NCBI GenBank assembly: GCA_002441135.1
Contig: DJVJ01000062.1
Coordinates: 6,409-44,967, forward strand
Source of the DNA: Caryophanales bacterium UBA6259
Lineage (GTDB): Bacteria > Bacillota > Bacilli > Tepidibacillales > Tepidibacillaceae
DNA: 38,559 bases
Direction of reading: 5' to 3'
Shown piece by piece: positions 8,178 to 15,078 of the stretch (its first letter is position 1; the number at the start of each line of letters is the position of its first letter). The notes under the pieces were generated by a model, which saw only the letters and a list, made by a program, of their open reading frames with translations, ran no database searches and was not told where the DNA came from. Position numbers and translations under genes: made by a program.

Positions 8178-10643
8178 TTAAAAAGATGGAACTTTGTTGG
8201 TTGGAAAAATCTTATACCCTTTTTGATTAATTTTAATTAGAATTGCTCCCTGAGTATCGGTACGATATATCGGAATATGGGCATTCTCTAGGCGTTCAAT
8301 CACTTCATTTGAAGGGTGATTATAGCGATTATTTTCTCCAACAGAAATCACTGCTGCTGTAGGTTTTATTGCGTCTAATAAAGGCTGCGAGGTTGAGGTT
8401 TTGCTTCCATGGTGACCGACCTTTAGGATGTCTACTTCATTTAACTTATACTTTTCAATTAAATTCAGTTCACCACGTTCCTCTAAATCACCCATCATTA
8501 ACATTTTTGTCTGATAGGCTTCCAACAAAGTAATAATCGATTGATCATTCTCCTTTGTAAGAAAAGACTCATTAAGATAAATAAAATGCACTTCTAAATC
8601 AGGTGTGATTTGTAAACTAGTTCGATTATTTAAGGAGTAAATAGGTATATTTTTTTCAAGTAGCTTTTTCTCGAGAACCTTACCTGATTCGGTTCTTGGA
8701 AAAGTTGGCCCGACAAAAAAACTTTCGATTGGTAAATGATCTACTAATGTTAGATAGCCACCAATATGATCTAAATCTTCATGAGTTAAAACCGCCATTT
8801 GCAGTTTTTTTATTCCACGCTGATAAAGATATGGTACTAACACATCCTCTCCAATTTCAAAGGGATCTTTACTTACCTTCCATTCCTCTGTTTCCTCTCT
8901 TGTAAATGGAATGGAGCCCCCACTATCAATTAAAATGTTTTGTCCCTTTTCGGTTTCAATCAAGATACTATCCCCTTGGCCAACATCAATTAACGAAATC
9001 CATGCATCATCATGGGACGATAGTTGTTGAAAGCTAATAAAGATAATGAGCAAGCCTAAAATGAGTTTCTCGAAGAAAAAGACTTTTTTCTTGAGTTGAA
9101 AGGCGATAAAGCTGCCTTTTATCTTTTTTCGAACTAGCAGCCAAATAAGAATCAAGTAAAAAACAATGATATTATACGCAGAACTAAATCCTCCTACCAT
9201 TTGAAAAAGGTTCGTTTGGGAAATGAAATGAATGATGGAAAATATCATTGATAAAAACTGGATTAAAACATAGGATAGTAGTTTTGCAATCGGAAAAAGG
9301 ATAAAGCTTAGAATTAATGACAAGATGCCGATGGGAAGGATAAACATACTAAAGATTGGTACCATGACAAAATTGGCTAGCCAAGCAAGAAAGGAATATT
9401 GGTGAAAATGGTAAAGTACTAACGAGAAGGAGGCTAGCTGTGTAATGATTAACAGGCTAATTGCTTTTTTCCAAGGAAGCACGGTAATAGGATAAAATGT
9501 TTCAAGCTTTGGTGTACCCCAAAGAATAAAAAATGTAATCAAAAAGGAGAGCTGAAAACCAATATTAAAAATCCAAAATGGTTGATAGGTGGTCATTATG
9601 ATAAAAGCTAACCCAAGCGCTTGCAAAGAATGAAAGGAGTTTTTATACAAATAACCATATAGCACAAGAATTGTCATCAGTGATGCTCGTACAACAGAGG
9701 AGCTTGCACCCGTTAAAAGCATATAAAATAGAACAAAAAGTATCGTAATAAGGGCAATTTTTTCTTTAGAAAGCCTTAATCTGTTAAGAATACCCGATAT
9801 CATCAATGTAAATATAGAAAGATGTAGACCTGAAATAGCCAATAAATGACTTAAGCCTAAATAAGAAAAATCCTTTTCAATTTCGACTGGTAAATCGTCC
9901 CGATCCCCAATTAAAATTCCCTTAATAAAGCTATCGTATGGGTTGGGATATAATTCAGCTATTTTTTCTTCTATCTCAGAATGAAGCTTATTCAACAGCG
10001 AATCTAGACTGAATTTTTCTGTTACTTCCATGTCGGCTAGCTCTTTCACTCTAACTATCCAATAAATCGATTGCTGTGAAAGATACTCCTCATAATGAAA
10101 TAACCCTGGATTATTTAAAGAACGAGGTCTACTTAATATACCGTAAAGTCTAATCATTGACCCTTCTTGATAATTTTGAATATAGATTAACTCTTCTTCT
10201 TTTTGCAAATAAAACCGAACAAGAAATCTTTCCTTTGTTATAGGGCTATATTCTTGGTTTGCGATTAATATCGAGGATGGCTTAACAACCATTTGTAGCT
10301 GATTCCCATCTATAGCGGGCTTTGAATCAATAACACCTCTGATGCCAATCCTTTGCTGCTCTAATGCTTGCACATCCTTTAGCTGTGATTGATGTGTTAC
10401 TTCATATATTTGCATTCGCATAACGCTAATTAAAAGGATGGCAATACTTAGGAAAACAAACCATCTTAATTTTTGCTTTTCAAAAATTCGAATCGAAACC
10501 ATGAAAAATAAGATTGCAATAGCAATAACTATACCGTTGATCCACGGATGCGTATTTGGGATATAGATTCCAATCACTAATCCAACCAACCAAATGAAAG
10601 CTAGAGTTAATAAAGGAAATTTAATCAGGGACTTCAATTTCAT
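8178..10643 (-). CDS. comEC: DNA-uptake channel protein ComEC/Rec2
   Basis: Forms the membrane channel for transforming single-stranded DNA. The 821 residues comprise two N-terminal helices, an OB-like DUF4131 region (to about residue 190), the multi-helix Competence domain (about 220-500, containing LLAISGLHLSIFTLMISG) and a C-terminal metallo-beta-lactamase-like domain from about residue 545 with VGQGDSILIE, HEDLDH (near 621), MMGDLE and KVGHHGSKTS. Metal-ligand residues are intact, so nuclease function is plausible. Length and domain order are normal. It is separated from comEB by the toxin-antitoxin locus, unlike the contiguous operon in B. subtilis. Confidence 0.97.
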   Translation of the reverse strand: MKLKSLIKFPLLTLAFIWLVGLVIGIYIPNTHPWINGIVIAIAILFFMVSIRIFEKQKLRWFVFLSIAILLISVMRMQIYEVTHQSQLKDVQALEQQRIGIRGVIDSKPAIDGNQLQMVVKPSSILIANQEYSPITKERFLVRFYLQKEEELIYIQNYQEGSMIRLYGILSRPRSLNNPGLFHYEEYLSQQSIYWIVRVKELADMEVTEKFSLDSLLNKLHSEIEEKIAELYPNPYDSFIKGILIGDRDDLPVEIEKDFSYLGLSHLLAISGLHLSIFTLMISGILNRLRLSKEKIALITILFVLFYMLLTGASSSVVRASLMTILVLYGYLYKNSFHSLQALGLAFIIMTTYQPFWIFNIGFQLSFLITFFILWGTPKLETFYPITVLPWKKAISLLIITQLASFSLVLYHFHQYSFLAWLANFVMVPIFSMFILPIGILSLILSFILFPIAKLLSYVLIQFLSMIFSIIHFISQTNLFQMVGGFSSAYNIIVFYLILIWLLVRKKIKGSFIAFQLKKKVFFFEKLILGLLIIFISFQQLSSHDDAWISLIDVGQGDSILIETEKGQNILIDSGGSIPFTREETEEWKVSKDPFEIGEDVLVPYLYQRGIKKLQMAVLTHEDLDHIGGYLTLVDHLPIESFFVGPTFPRTESGKVLEKKLLEKNIPIYSLNNRTSLQITPDLEVHFIYLNESFLTKENDQSIITLLEAYQTKMLMMGDLEERGELNLIEKYKLNEVDILKVGHHGSKTSTSQPLLDAIKPTAAVISVGENNRYNHPSNEVIERLENAHIPIYRTDTQGAILIKINQKGYKIFPTNKVPSF

Positions 10644-10773
10644 CTTCCTTTAAACTATTGATTATTACCTCTTATATACTTTTTTCTAGGTATAAATTCC
10701 TTTATTTCTAAATTAACTTTTACAATATTCTAAAAATATCTTTCTTTCTCCTTATGTAAGAAAAATTTTCCAT

Positions 10774-10782
10774 TGCTATAAT
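10774..10782 (+). promoter_or_regulatory. Extended -10 promoter of the small toxin gene
   Basis: TGC followed directly by TATAAT (10777-10782) is an extended -10 element; only a weak -35-like sequence (atgtaa, 17 bases upstream) is present. Transcription would begin near 10789, giving a ~60-base leader before the toxin ATG. Confidence 0.55.
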
Positions 10783-10850
10783 AGAGTTGTACAACTATAG
10801 AGGAAAATAGAAGAGGCAGGTGGTAATACATAAGGAAGGAGGTGAAATGA

Positions 10851-10931
10851 ATGATCGTTTTTGAGGCGCTTTCTCTCATGATAAGTTTTGCTTCATTAAT
10901 GGTATTAGCTGTAGCAACACAAAAAAAGTAG
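10851..10931 (+). CDS. Holin-like type I toxin, 26 residues
   Basis: Too short for routine gene calling. From ATG at 10851 the peptide is MIVFEALSLMISFASLMVLA followed by VATQKK and a stop. A strong aaggaggtg ribosome site is 6-8 bases upstream. The layout (short N-terminus with F/Y-EAL, a single hydrophobic helix, and a C-terminal QKK tail) matches the putative holin-like toxins of Firmicutes, which insert into the membrane. It has its own extended -10 promoter, and a convergent antisense RNA overlaps its 3' end. It sits on the strand opposite comEB and comEC. Classification is by pattern, not database search. Confidence 0.75.
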   Translation: MIVFEALSLMISFASLMVLAVATQKK

Positions 10932-11030
10932 CCCACCTCTGCCAAGGTTGAGCTACTCTAGAGTACCTTTCAATAGTTGTCGCAATACCGGGGTGGAGAA
11001 ATCCACCTCGGTGGTCTGTTAATCAACTAC
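10921..11030 (-). ncRNA. Antisense RNA antitoxin to the holin-like toxin (RatA-like arrangement)
   Basis: A convergent minus-strand transcript is predicted from its own promoter near 11030 to an intrinsic terminator at 10921-10957. The terminator is AGTAGC/GCTACT plus an inner ACCT/AGGT helix, followed on the minus strand by a run of seven T. Near its 5' end is a second hairpin (10988-11011, CCGGGGTGGA and TCCACCTCGG around GAAA). The RNA would cover the toxin stop codon and 3' untranslated region and so could pair with the toxin message over most of its own length, as in txpA/ratA-type systems. Confidence 0.65.
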
Positions 11031-11036
11031 CTTTTT

Positions 11037-11066
11037 AGTATATATCGGGACAAATATTCATTACAA
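11037..11066 (-). promoter_or_regulatory. Sigma-A promoter of the antisense RNA
   Basis: On the minus strand TTGTAA (11061-11066) and TATACT (11037-11042) are separated by 18 bases, pointing toward the toxin gene. The start of transcription would be near 11030. Confidence 0.6.
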
Positions 11067-11100
11067 TTACTTTTTATTGAATTATTTACTATTAATTATT

Positions 11101-11556
11101 TTATCTTTTATATTTACGATAGGTAATTTTCGCCGCCTGAAATAGTTCTGTGACCTTTGGATGATCCTTTTCATAGGTTCTTTCATAGACCACTTCTTTA
11201 ATACCACTATTGGCCAACATTTTTGCACAATTATAGCAAGGCGAGTCTGTCACAAATACAGTGGCTCCCTCTCTATCAACCCGATCAGTAAAAAGCATCA
11301 GGTTAACTTCCGCATGAATGGTACGAATACATCTCTCTTTTTCTTCCCCATGCTCATGGTAATGCTCAATCAAACAGCCTTGCTCATAGCAATCCTCTAC
11401 ACCAGATGGACTTCCATTGTAGCCTGTCCCCATTAACTTTTTATCCTTCACCAAAATAGCGCCTACATGCCTTCTAGAGCATGTTGCTCTTTCTGCAACA
11501 GTAAACGCTAAATCCATAAAATACTCATCCCAGCTTTTACGAAAATGTAACTCCAT
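11101..11556 (-). CDS. comEB: dCMP deaminase family protein ComEB
   Basis: Zinc-dependent deaminase converting dCMP to dUMP; it lies in the comE locus although not strictly required for DNA uptake in B. subtilis. ATG at 11556 (MELHFRKSWDEYFMDLA) is chosen because a ggaggg ribosome site precedes it. A longer in-frame reading of 20 residues would start inside the GC-rich hairpin at 11595-11641 and is unlikely. The 151-residue protein shows the zinc motifs HAEVNLMLF (H-A-E) and SPCYNCAKML (P-C-x2-C), plus an additional Cys/His-rich stretch between residues ~55 and 80 typical of dCMP deaminases. Confidence 0.94.
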   Translation of the reverse strand: MELHFRKSWDEYFMDLAFTVAERATCSRRHVGAILVKDKKLMGTGYNGSPSGVEDCYEQGCLIEHYHEHGEEKERCIRTIHAEVNLMLFTDRVDREGATVFVTDSPCYNCAKMLANSGIKEVVYERTYEKDHPKVTELFQAAKITYRKYKR

Positions 11557-11594
11557 AGTTTCCCTCCATACTAATTTCCCAAAAACTAACAAAA

Positions 11595-11641
11595 GGGGCC
11601 AGGCCCCATTTTGCAAATTTTGGAAAATGGGGCCTGGCCCC
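11595..11641. terminator. Large GC-rich inverted repeat / bidirectional terminator
   Basis: An 18-base perfect inverted repeat (ggggccaggccccatttt at 11595-11612 and its complement at 11624-11641) surrounds an 11-base loop. Each arm contains a nested near-palindrome, GGGGCCAGGCCCC. An A-run on the left and TTTTT on the right would allow termination on either strand, between the CoA-binding gene and comEB. Confidence 0.75.
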
Positions 11642-11662
11642 TTTTTACATCTTTTTACATAT

Positions 11663-12073
11663 TTACTTGATGAGGCGCTTGTGCTCGATTTTGATGCAGC
11701 GGTCCATTACGACGTTAAGGCCTTTTTCGGATGCATAATTTGCTGCTTCCTCATTTACAACCTCTAATTGAAGCCAAAGTGCTTTTGCACCAATAGCTAC
11801 TGCTTCTTCTGCAACAGGCATTACTTGATCTGCTCTTCGGAATACATCCACAATATCTACTTGCCCTTCAATCTCTTGTAAAGTACCCACTGCTTTTTTT
11901 CCTAGTACTTCATCAATGGTTGGATTGACGGGAATTACTTCATAGCCATGATTGATTAAATATTCTGCTACACGATAGCTGTCTCTGTCTGGTTTGTTGG
12001 ATAGTCCAACAATCGCTACTCTTTTGGATTCCTGCATTAATTCCTTTACTTGTTCATCTGTAGTTAAGCGCAT
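11663..12073 (-). CDS. CoA-binding domain protein (YneT/YccU type)
   Basis: A 136-residue single-domain protein with a Rossmann-type CoA-binding fold: VAIVGLSNKPDRDSYRVAEY near residues 19-38 carries the nucleotide-binding loop, followed by HGYEVIPVNP and the conserved AKALWLQLEVVNEEAA. The family resembles the CoA-binding domain of succinyl-CoA synthetase alpha; its physiological role is unknown. It lies between metY and comEB on the same strand and ends at the large inverted repeat. Confidence in the family is high; the function is not known. Confidence 0.9.
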   Translation of the reverse strand: MRLTTDEQVKELMQESKRVAIVGLSNKPDRDSYRVAEYLINHGYEVIPVNPTIDEVLGKKAVGTLQEIEGQVDIVDVFRRADQVMPVAEEAVAIGAKALWLQLEVVNEEAANYASEKGLNVVMDRCIKIEHKRLIK

Positions 12074-12176
12074 TAAATAAGCCCCCTTGTTTTAAATAAT
12101 TTCCTAATTATACACTATTGGATTATTCATGCTACGTCAATAGTTATAACCAGTTAGAAGGGGTTTTTATTCCTTA

Positions 12177-13466
12177 TTATTCGATAGTGGATAAAGCCTG
12201 TTCTAAATCGGCCAAAATATCGGAAAGATCCTCTATTCCAACAGATACTCGAATAAGATCATTTGTAACACCACAAGCAACCTTTTCATCATCAGTTAAC
12301 TGTTGATGAGTGGTACTTGCTGGATGAATCACTAAAGACCGTACATCCCCAAGATTTGCTACATGTTTAAACAATTGAACACGATCGATAAATGCTTTTG
12401 CTGCACCGTATCCACCCTTAATACCAAAGGTTAAAATTCCACTTTGACCATTTGCCAAATATTTTTGTGCTAAATCATATGTTGTATGGCTTTCAAGGCC
12501 CGGATATCTTACCCATGCAACCTTTGGATGGCTTTCTAAGTATTTTGCAACTCCTAGCGCATTTTCACTATGCGCTTTCATTCGAAGTGGCAAGGTTTCC
12601 ACACCTTGAACAAGTAAAAATGCACTTATTGGTGACAACGCAGCACCAATATCCCGATTAAGCTGAGCCTTTAATTTAGTAATATATGCTTTTTCTCCAA
12701 CAGCCTCTGTATAACAAAAACCATGATAGCTAGGATCTGGTTCACTTAATCCCGGAAAACGCCCATTATCCCATGGAAATTTACCTCCATCTACAACCAC
12801 ACCAGCAATCGTATTTCCATGTCCACCAATATATTTTGTAGCAGAATGAATGATAATGTCTGCCCCAAATTCAATTGGTCTTAGCAAAGCAGGCGAGGTA
12901 AAAGTACTGTCCACCATTAATGGCACCCCACCCTCATGAGCGACTTGAGCAATCGCCTCAATATCACCAACATTTAGAGACGGATTTCCAATGCTTTCAA
13001 TAAAAAATGCCTTTGTTTTTTCATTTAAGCTTTCCTTCCATTGCTCTAGATTGGTTTGATCTACAAAGCGAACGGTAATTCCTAGCTTTCTTAAGGTATG
13101 TGTAAATAAGGTCATCGTTCCACCATATAAGCTATTGGAAGAAACAATTTCATCTCCTGCTTCTGCAATATTTAAAATCGCTAAGAATGTTGCTGATTGC
13201 CCTGAAGAGGTTACTAATGCACCAACTCCCCCTTCTAATAAGGCCAGCCTTTCCTCCAATATGCTTACTGTCGGATTACTAATCCTTGTATAAATATTAC
13301 CGGATTCCTCTAAATTAAAAAGGGCTACCGCATGATCTGAATCTCTAAACTGATAAGCAGCTGTTTGGTAGATAGGTACTGCTGTTGAGCCAAAGTGAGC
13401 CTTTGAATCAAATCCTCCTTGAACAGCTATTGTGGATAATCCTTGCTTTTGTTTTTCTTTTGTCAT
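12177..13466 (-). CDS. metY: O-acetylhomoserine sulfhydrylase
   Basis: PLP enzyme of the Cys/Met metabolism family that makes homocysteine from O-acetylhomoserine and sulfide. The 429-residue length, the N-terminus with PIYQTAAYQF and the long active-site region fit the OAH sulfhydrylase branch rather than the ~380-residue cystathionine synthases or lyases. The PLP-binding lysine is Lys211 in IIHSATKYIGGHG; DEIVSSNSLYGGT is also typical. A SAM-I riboswitch lies immediately upstream, so expression should rise when SAM is low. It is inserted between comEA and comEB. Confidence 0.93.
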   Translation of the reverse strand: MTKEKQKQGLSTIAVQGGFDSKAHFGSTAVPIYQTAAYQFRDSDHAVALFNLEESGNIYTRISNPTVSILEERLALLEGGVGALVTSSGQSATFLAILNIAEAGDEIVSSNSLYGGTMTLFTHTLRKLGITVRFVDQTNLEQWKESLNEKTKAFFIESIGNPSLNVGDIEAIAQVAHEGGVPLMVDSTFTSPALLRPIEFGADIIIHSATKYIGGHGNTIAGVVVDGGKFPWDNGRFPGLSEPDPSYHGFCYTEAVGEKAYITKLKAQLNRDIGAALSPISAFLLVQGVETLPLRMKAHSENALGVAKYLESHPKVAWVRYPGLESHTTYDLAQKYLANGQSGILTFGIKGGYGAAKAFIDRVQLFKHVANLGDVRSLVIHPASTTHQQLTDDEKVACGVTNDLIRVSVGIEDLSDILADLEQALSTIE

Positions 13467-13535
13467 AAAAATCCCTCCCAGTCATTTTCCATAGCTAGCC
13501 CTTTTGAATAAAAGAAGTTTTCGCTTTTAAAGTAC

Positions 13536-13685
13536 TAAAAAAACCCTCTCTAAGAGAAAGGGTTTTAGACCGACTTCTCTTATCTTTCAGACCTTTGTCT
13601 GCAGGATTTAGCACCATACAAGGATAATTCCTTGTGGTTGCCGGGTTTCTTCGGGCCAGTCCCTCCACCACTCTTGATAAGACAG
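13536..13685 (-). promoter_or_regulatory. SAM-I (S-box) riboswitch with terminator upstream of metY
   Basis: The minus strand shows the S-box signature: CTTATCaagagtggtggagg followed by gactggcccg, gaaacccggcaacc and a closing gataag near 13579, giving an aptamer at about 13578-13682. It is followed by a terminator helix AAACCCTCTC/GAGAAAGGGTTT (13541-13563) ending in a T-run at 13536-13540. SAM binding is expected to favour the terminator and repress metY. Confidence 0.93.
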
Positions 13686-13701
13686 CTATACATTTTTTGA
13701 T

Positions 13702-13729
13702 ATTATAACATATTATCGCTTTAATGTAA
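13702..13729 (-). promoter_or_regulatory. Promoter of the SAM riboswitch-metY unit
   Basis: TATAAT (13702-13707) is preceded by TTACAT (13724-13729) with a 16-base spacer on the minus strand. The -35 box abuts the comEA stop codon (13721-13723 lies within the spacer), so this promoter is embedded at the very end of comEA. Transcription would begin near 13695, right before the aptamer. Confidence 0.6.
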
Positions 13730-14446
13730 TATAATTTTTTCTTTGATTTTATCAAAAGTTTTTTCACCAATACCAGATACATTCATCAACTCATCAAGAC
13801 TTTTAAATCCACCATGCTTTGTTCGATAGTCTACAATCGCTTTCGCTTTTACACTACCAATTCCATCAAGCTGGCTGAGCTCTGCTTCAGTTGCTGTATT
13901 TATAGATATTTTCCCTTGGCCCACTCCACTTCCTGTACTAGAACTATTGTAGACAAATCCACTATTTGTAAAATTAGAGCTTGCTGTTGTCTCTTCTCCA
14001 ATGAATGGAACATAGATAACCATTTCATCAGCTAGTTTTTGAGCTAAATTAATCTGCTTAAGCTCTGCTTCTGGTGTTACTCCCCCTGCTTTTTCAATGG
14101 CATCAATTACTCTAGCATCATTTTCTAATTTATAAATTCCTGGAAGAGTAACTGCTCCTTTTATATCTACAACAATTGTTTGTGACATAGCTTGAGTAGC
14201 TTGAGTAGAAAGATCCGTTTTATTAGAGGTCTTGTCTAAACTTGCCTCGACTATCGAGTCCTGTACTTTTGAATTTGATGGATTTGGTTCTAACCCATCT
14301 AAAAAGGCTGGTGCTTGATTTTGCTCTTTTAAGAGATCATGTTCCATGATAAAATGACTAGAAACGAATAGTAGGAGAATTGTGATTGCGACAATTAGGA
14401 TCTTTTCTAGCTTGGTTAAGTGAACCAGTAAAGAATTCATCCTCAT
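13721..14446 (-). CDS. comEA: Competence DNA receptor ComEA
   Basis: Membrane-anchored receptor that binds double-stranded DNA outside the cell and hands it to ComEC. The 241-residue protein has one membrane helix (about 14-33), a variable linker, an SLBB domain (about 91-147, VVDIKGAVTLPGIYKL) and a C-terminal helix-hairpin-helix DNA-binding domain (about 182-241, ISINTATEAELSQLDGIG and SGIGEKTFDKIKEKI). It is somewhat longer than the ~205-residue B. subtilis protein. It is divergent from a DUF2533 gene and separated from comEB by metY and a CoA-binding gene. Confidence 0.96.
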   Translation of the reverse strand: MRMNSLLVHLTKLEKILIVAITILLLFVSSHFIMEHDLLKEQNQAPAFLDGLEPNPSNSKVQDSIVEASLDKTSNKTDLSTQATQAMSQTIVVDIKGAVTLPGIYKLENDARVIDAIEKAGGVTPEAELKQINLAQKLADEMVIYVPFIGEETTASSNFTNSGFVYNSSSTGSGVGQGKISINTATEAELSQLDGIGSVKAKAIVDYRTKHGGFKSLDELMNVSGIGEKTFDKIKEKIILH

Positions 14447-14515
14447 TACTCCTCAAATATATTCTTTTGGTTTACAATAAAATAATTTTGATGACTATAC
14501 AGAGGTGGTTAAGTT

Positions 14516-14785
14516 ATGACTAGTGTGCACTTGGAGATTAGCAAAAAGGTTCAAGAGAAGGTTGACGCGATTGCGAAATATCGTGAGATGGATAACAAAA
14601 GAGAAGAAATCATTGCAAATCTAGTAGATGAATATCAAAAGACAGGGAAAGTAGACCTTACCTCCTTAAATCAATGGACAGAGCTAATGAATTCCTTTGC
14701 TCAAAAAAATGCAATGCCAATCCGAAAAACGGTGTCCCTTGATATGTTTATTGAATATGTAAATACTAATTTAGACACTAAATGA
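14516..14785 (+). CDS. DUF2533 (YpbS-like) small protein
   Basis: An 89-residue, mostly helical, soluble protein beginning MTSVHLEISKKVQEKVDAIA, with a conserved-looking C-terminal half KNAMPIRKTVSLDMFIEYVN. The pattern is that of the Bacillales DUF2533 family (YpbS in B. subtilis), recognised from memory. The function is unknown. A gaggtgg ribosome site precedes the ATG. It is divergent from comEA and followed by the second copy of the dispersed repeat and a long hairpin. Confidence 0.75.
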   Translation: MTSVHLEISKKVQEKVDAIAKYREMDNKREEIIANLVDEYQKTGKVDLTSLNQWTELMNSFAQKNAMPIRKTVSLDMFIEYVNTNLDTK

Positions 14786-14808
14786 CAAATTCCTTCAAAA
14801 AAAAATAG

Positions 14809-14904
14809 TTAGAAAAGCTTAACTTTTGCCAAGCCCTTTTAAAGCGTAGGCAGAAGGTTAGCTGCTCTTATTTCGGATAGGAAAATCTTATACTCCCCTA
14901 TCCG
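14809..14904. repeat. Dispersed intergenic repeat, copy B
   Basis: It starts ttagaaaagcttaacttttg and shares with copy A (1157-1240) the core gcgtaggcagaaggttagct followed by gctcttatttcggataggaaaatc. It ends with the inverted pair ggatagg ... cctatcc (about 14875-14904). Like copy A it lies in a short intergenic gap downstream of a gene. The origin (REP/MITE-like or processed RNA motif) is unknown. Confidence 0.7.
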
Positions 14905-14913
14905 ATAAAACAC

Positions 14914-14990
14914 AAAAAACCGAAGAGCACCAGAGTCTCCATCGATACTTTTGTATCCTGAATACTCTTACTCCTCGGTTTTCTTTTTTT
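14914..14990. terminator. Long bidirectional hairpin between the DUF2533 gene and leuS
   Basis: AACCGA (14918-14923) pairs with TCGGTT (14975-14980). The helix continues with GAG/CTC and AGAGT/ACTCT and is capped by GATAC-tttt-GTATC. T-rich tails lie on both sides (minus TTTTTTG and plus TTTTCTTTTTTT), so it can terminate both convergent genes. Confidence 0.75.
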
Positions 14991-15039
14991 ATTTATTAAC
15001 CACTTCAATTTTTTTAACCACGTTCAATTTTTTGGGCTG

Positions 15040-15075
15040 GTTTAACTTACTACTTATTACTTACTACTTACTAAC
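15040..15075. repeat. Low-complexity tandem repeat after leuS
   Basis: Short tta-cta-ctt-like units repeat immediately downstream of the leuS stop codon. Just beyond it, an 18-base unit (aaccac-t/g-ttcaatttttt) occurs twice at about 14999-15034. No coding potential or hairpin is evident. Confidence 0.5.
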
Positions 15076-15078
15076 TGC

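Noticed and set aside
10730..10945. 71-codon minus-strand ORF opposite the small toxin
   Set aside because: It is antisense to the toxin gene and its promoter, has no ribosome site, and its composition looks like a shadow.
11557..11616. 20-residue N-terminal extension of ComEB
   Set aside because: It would begin in the GC-rich hairpin; the ATG at 11556 has a proper ribosome site.
13495..13782. 95-codon minus-strand ORF
   Set aside because: It overlaps the SAM riboswitch, its terminator and the comEA 3' end; no ribosome site.
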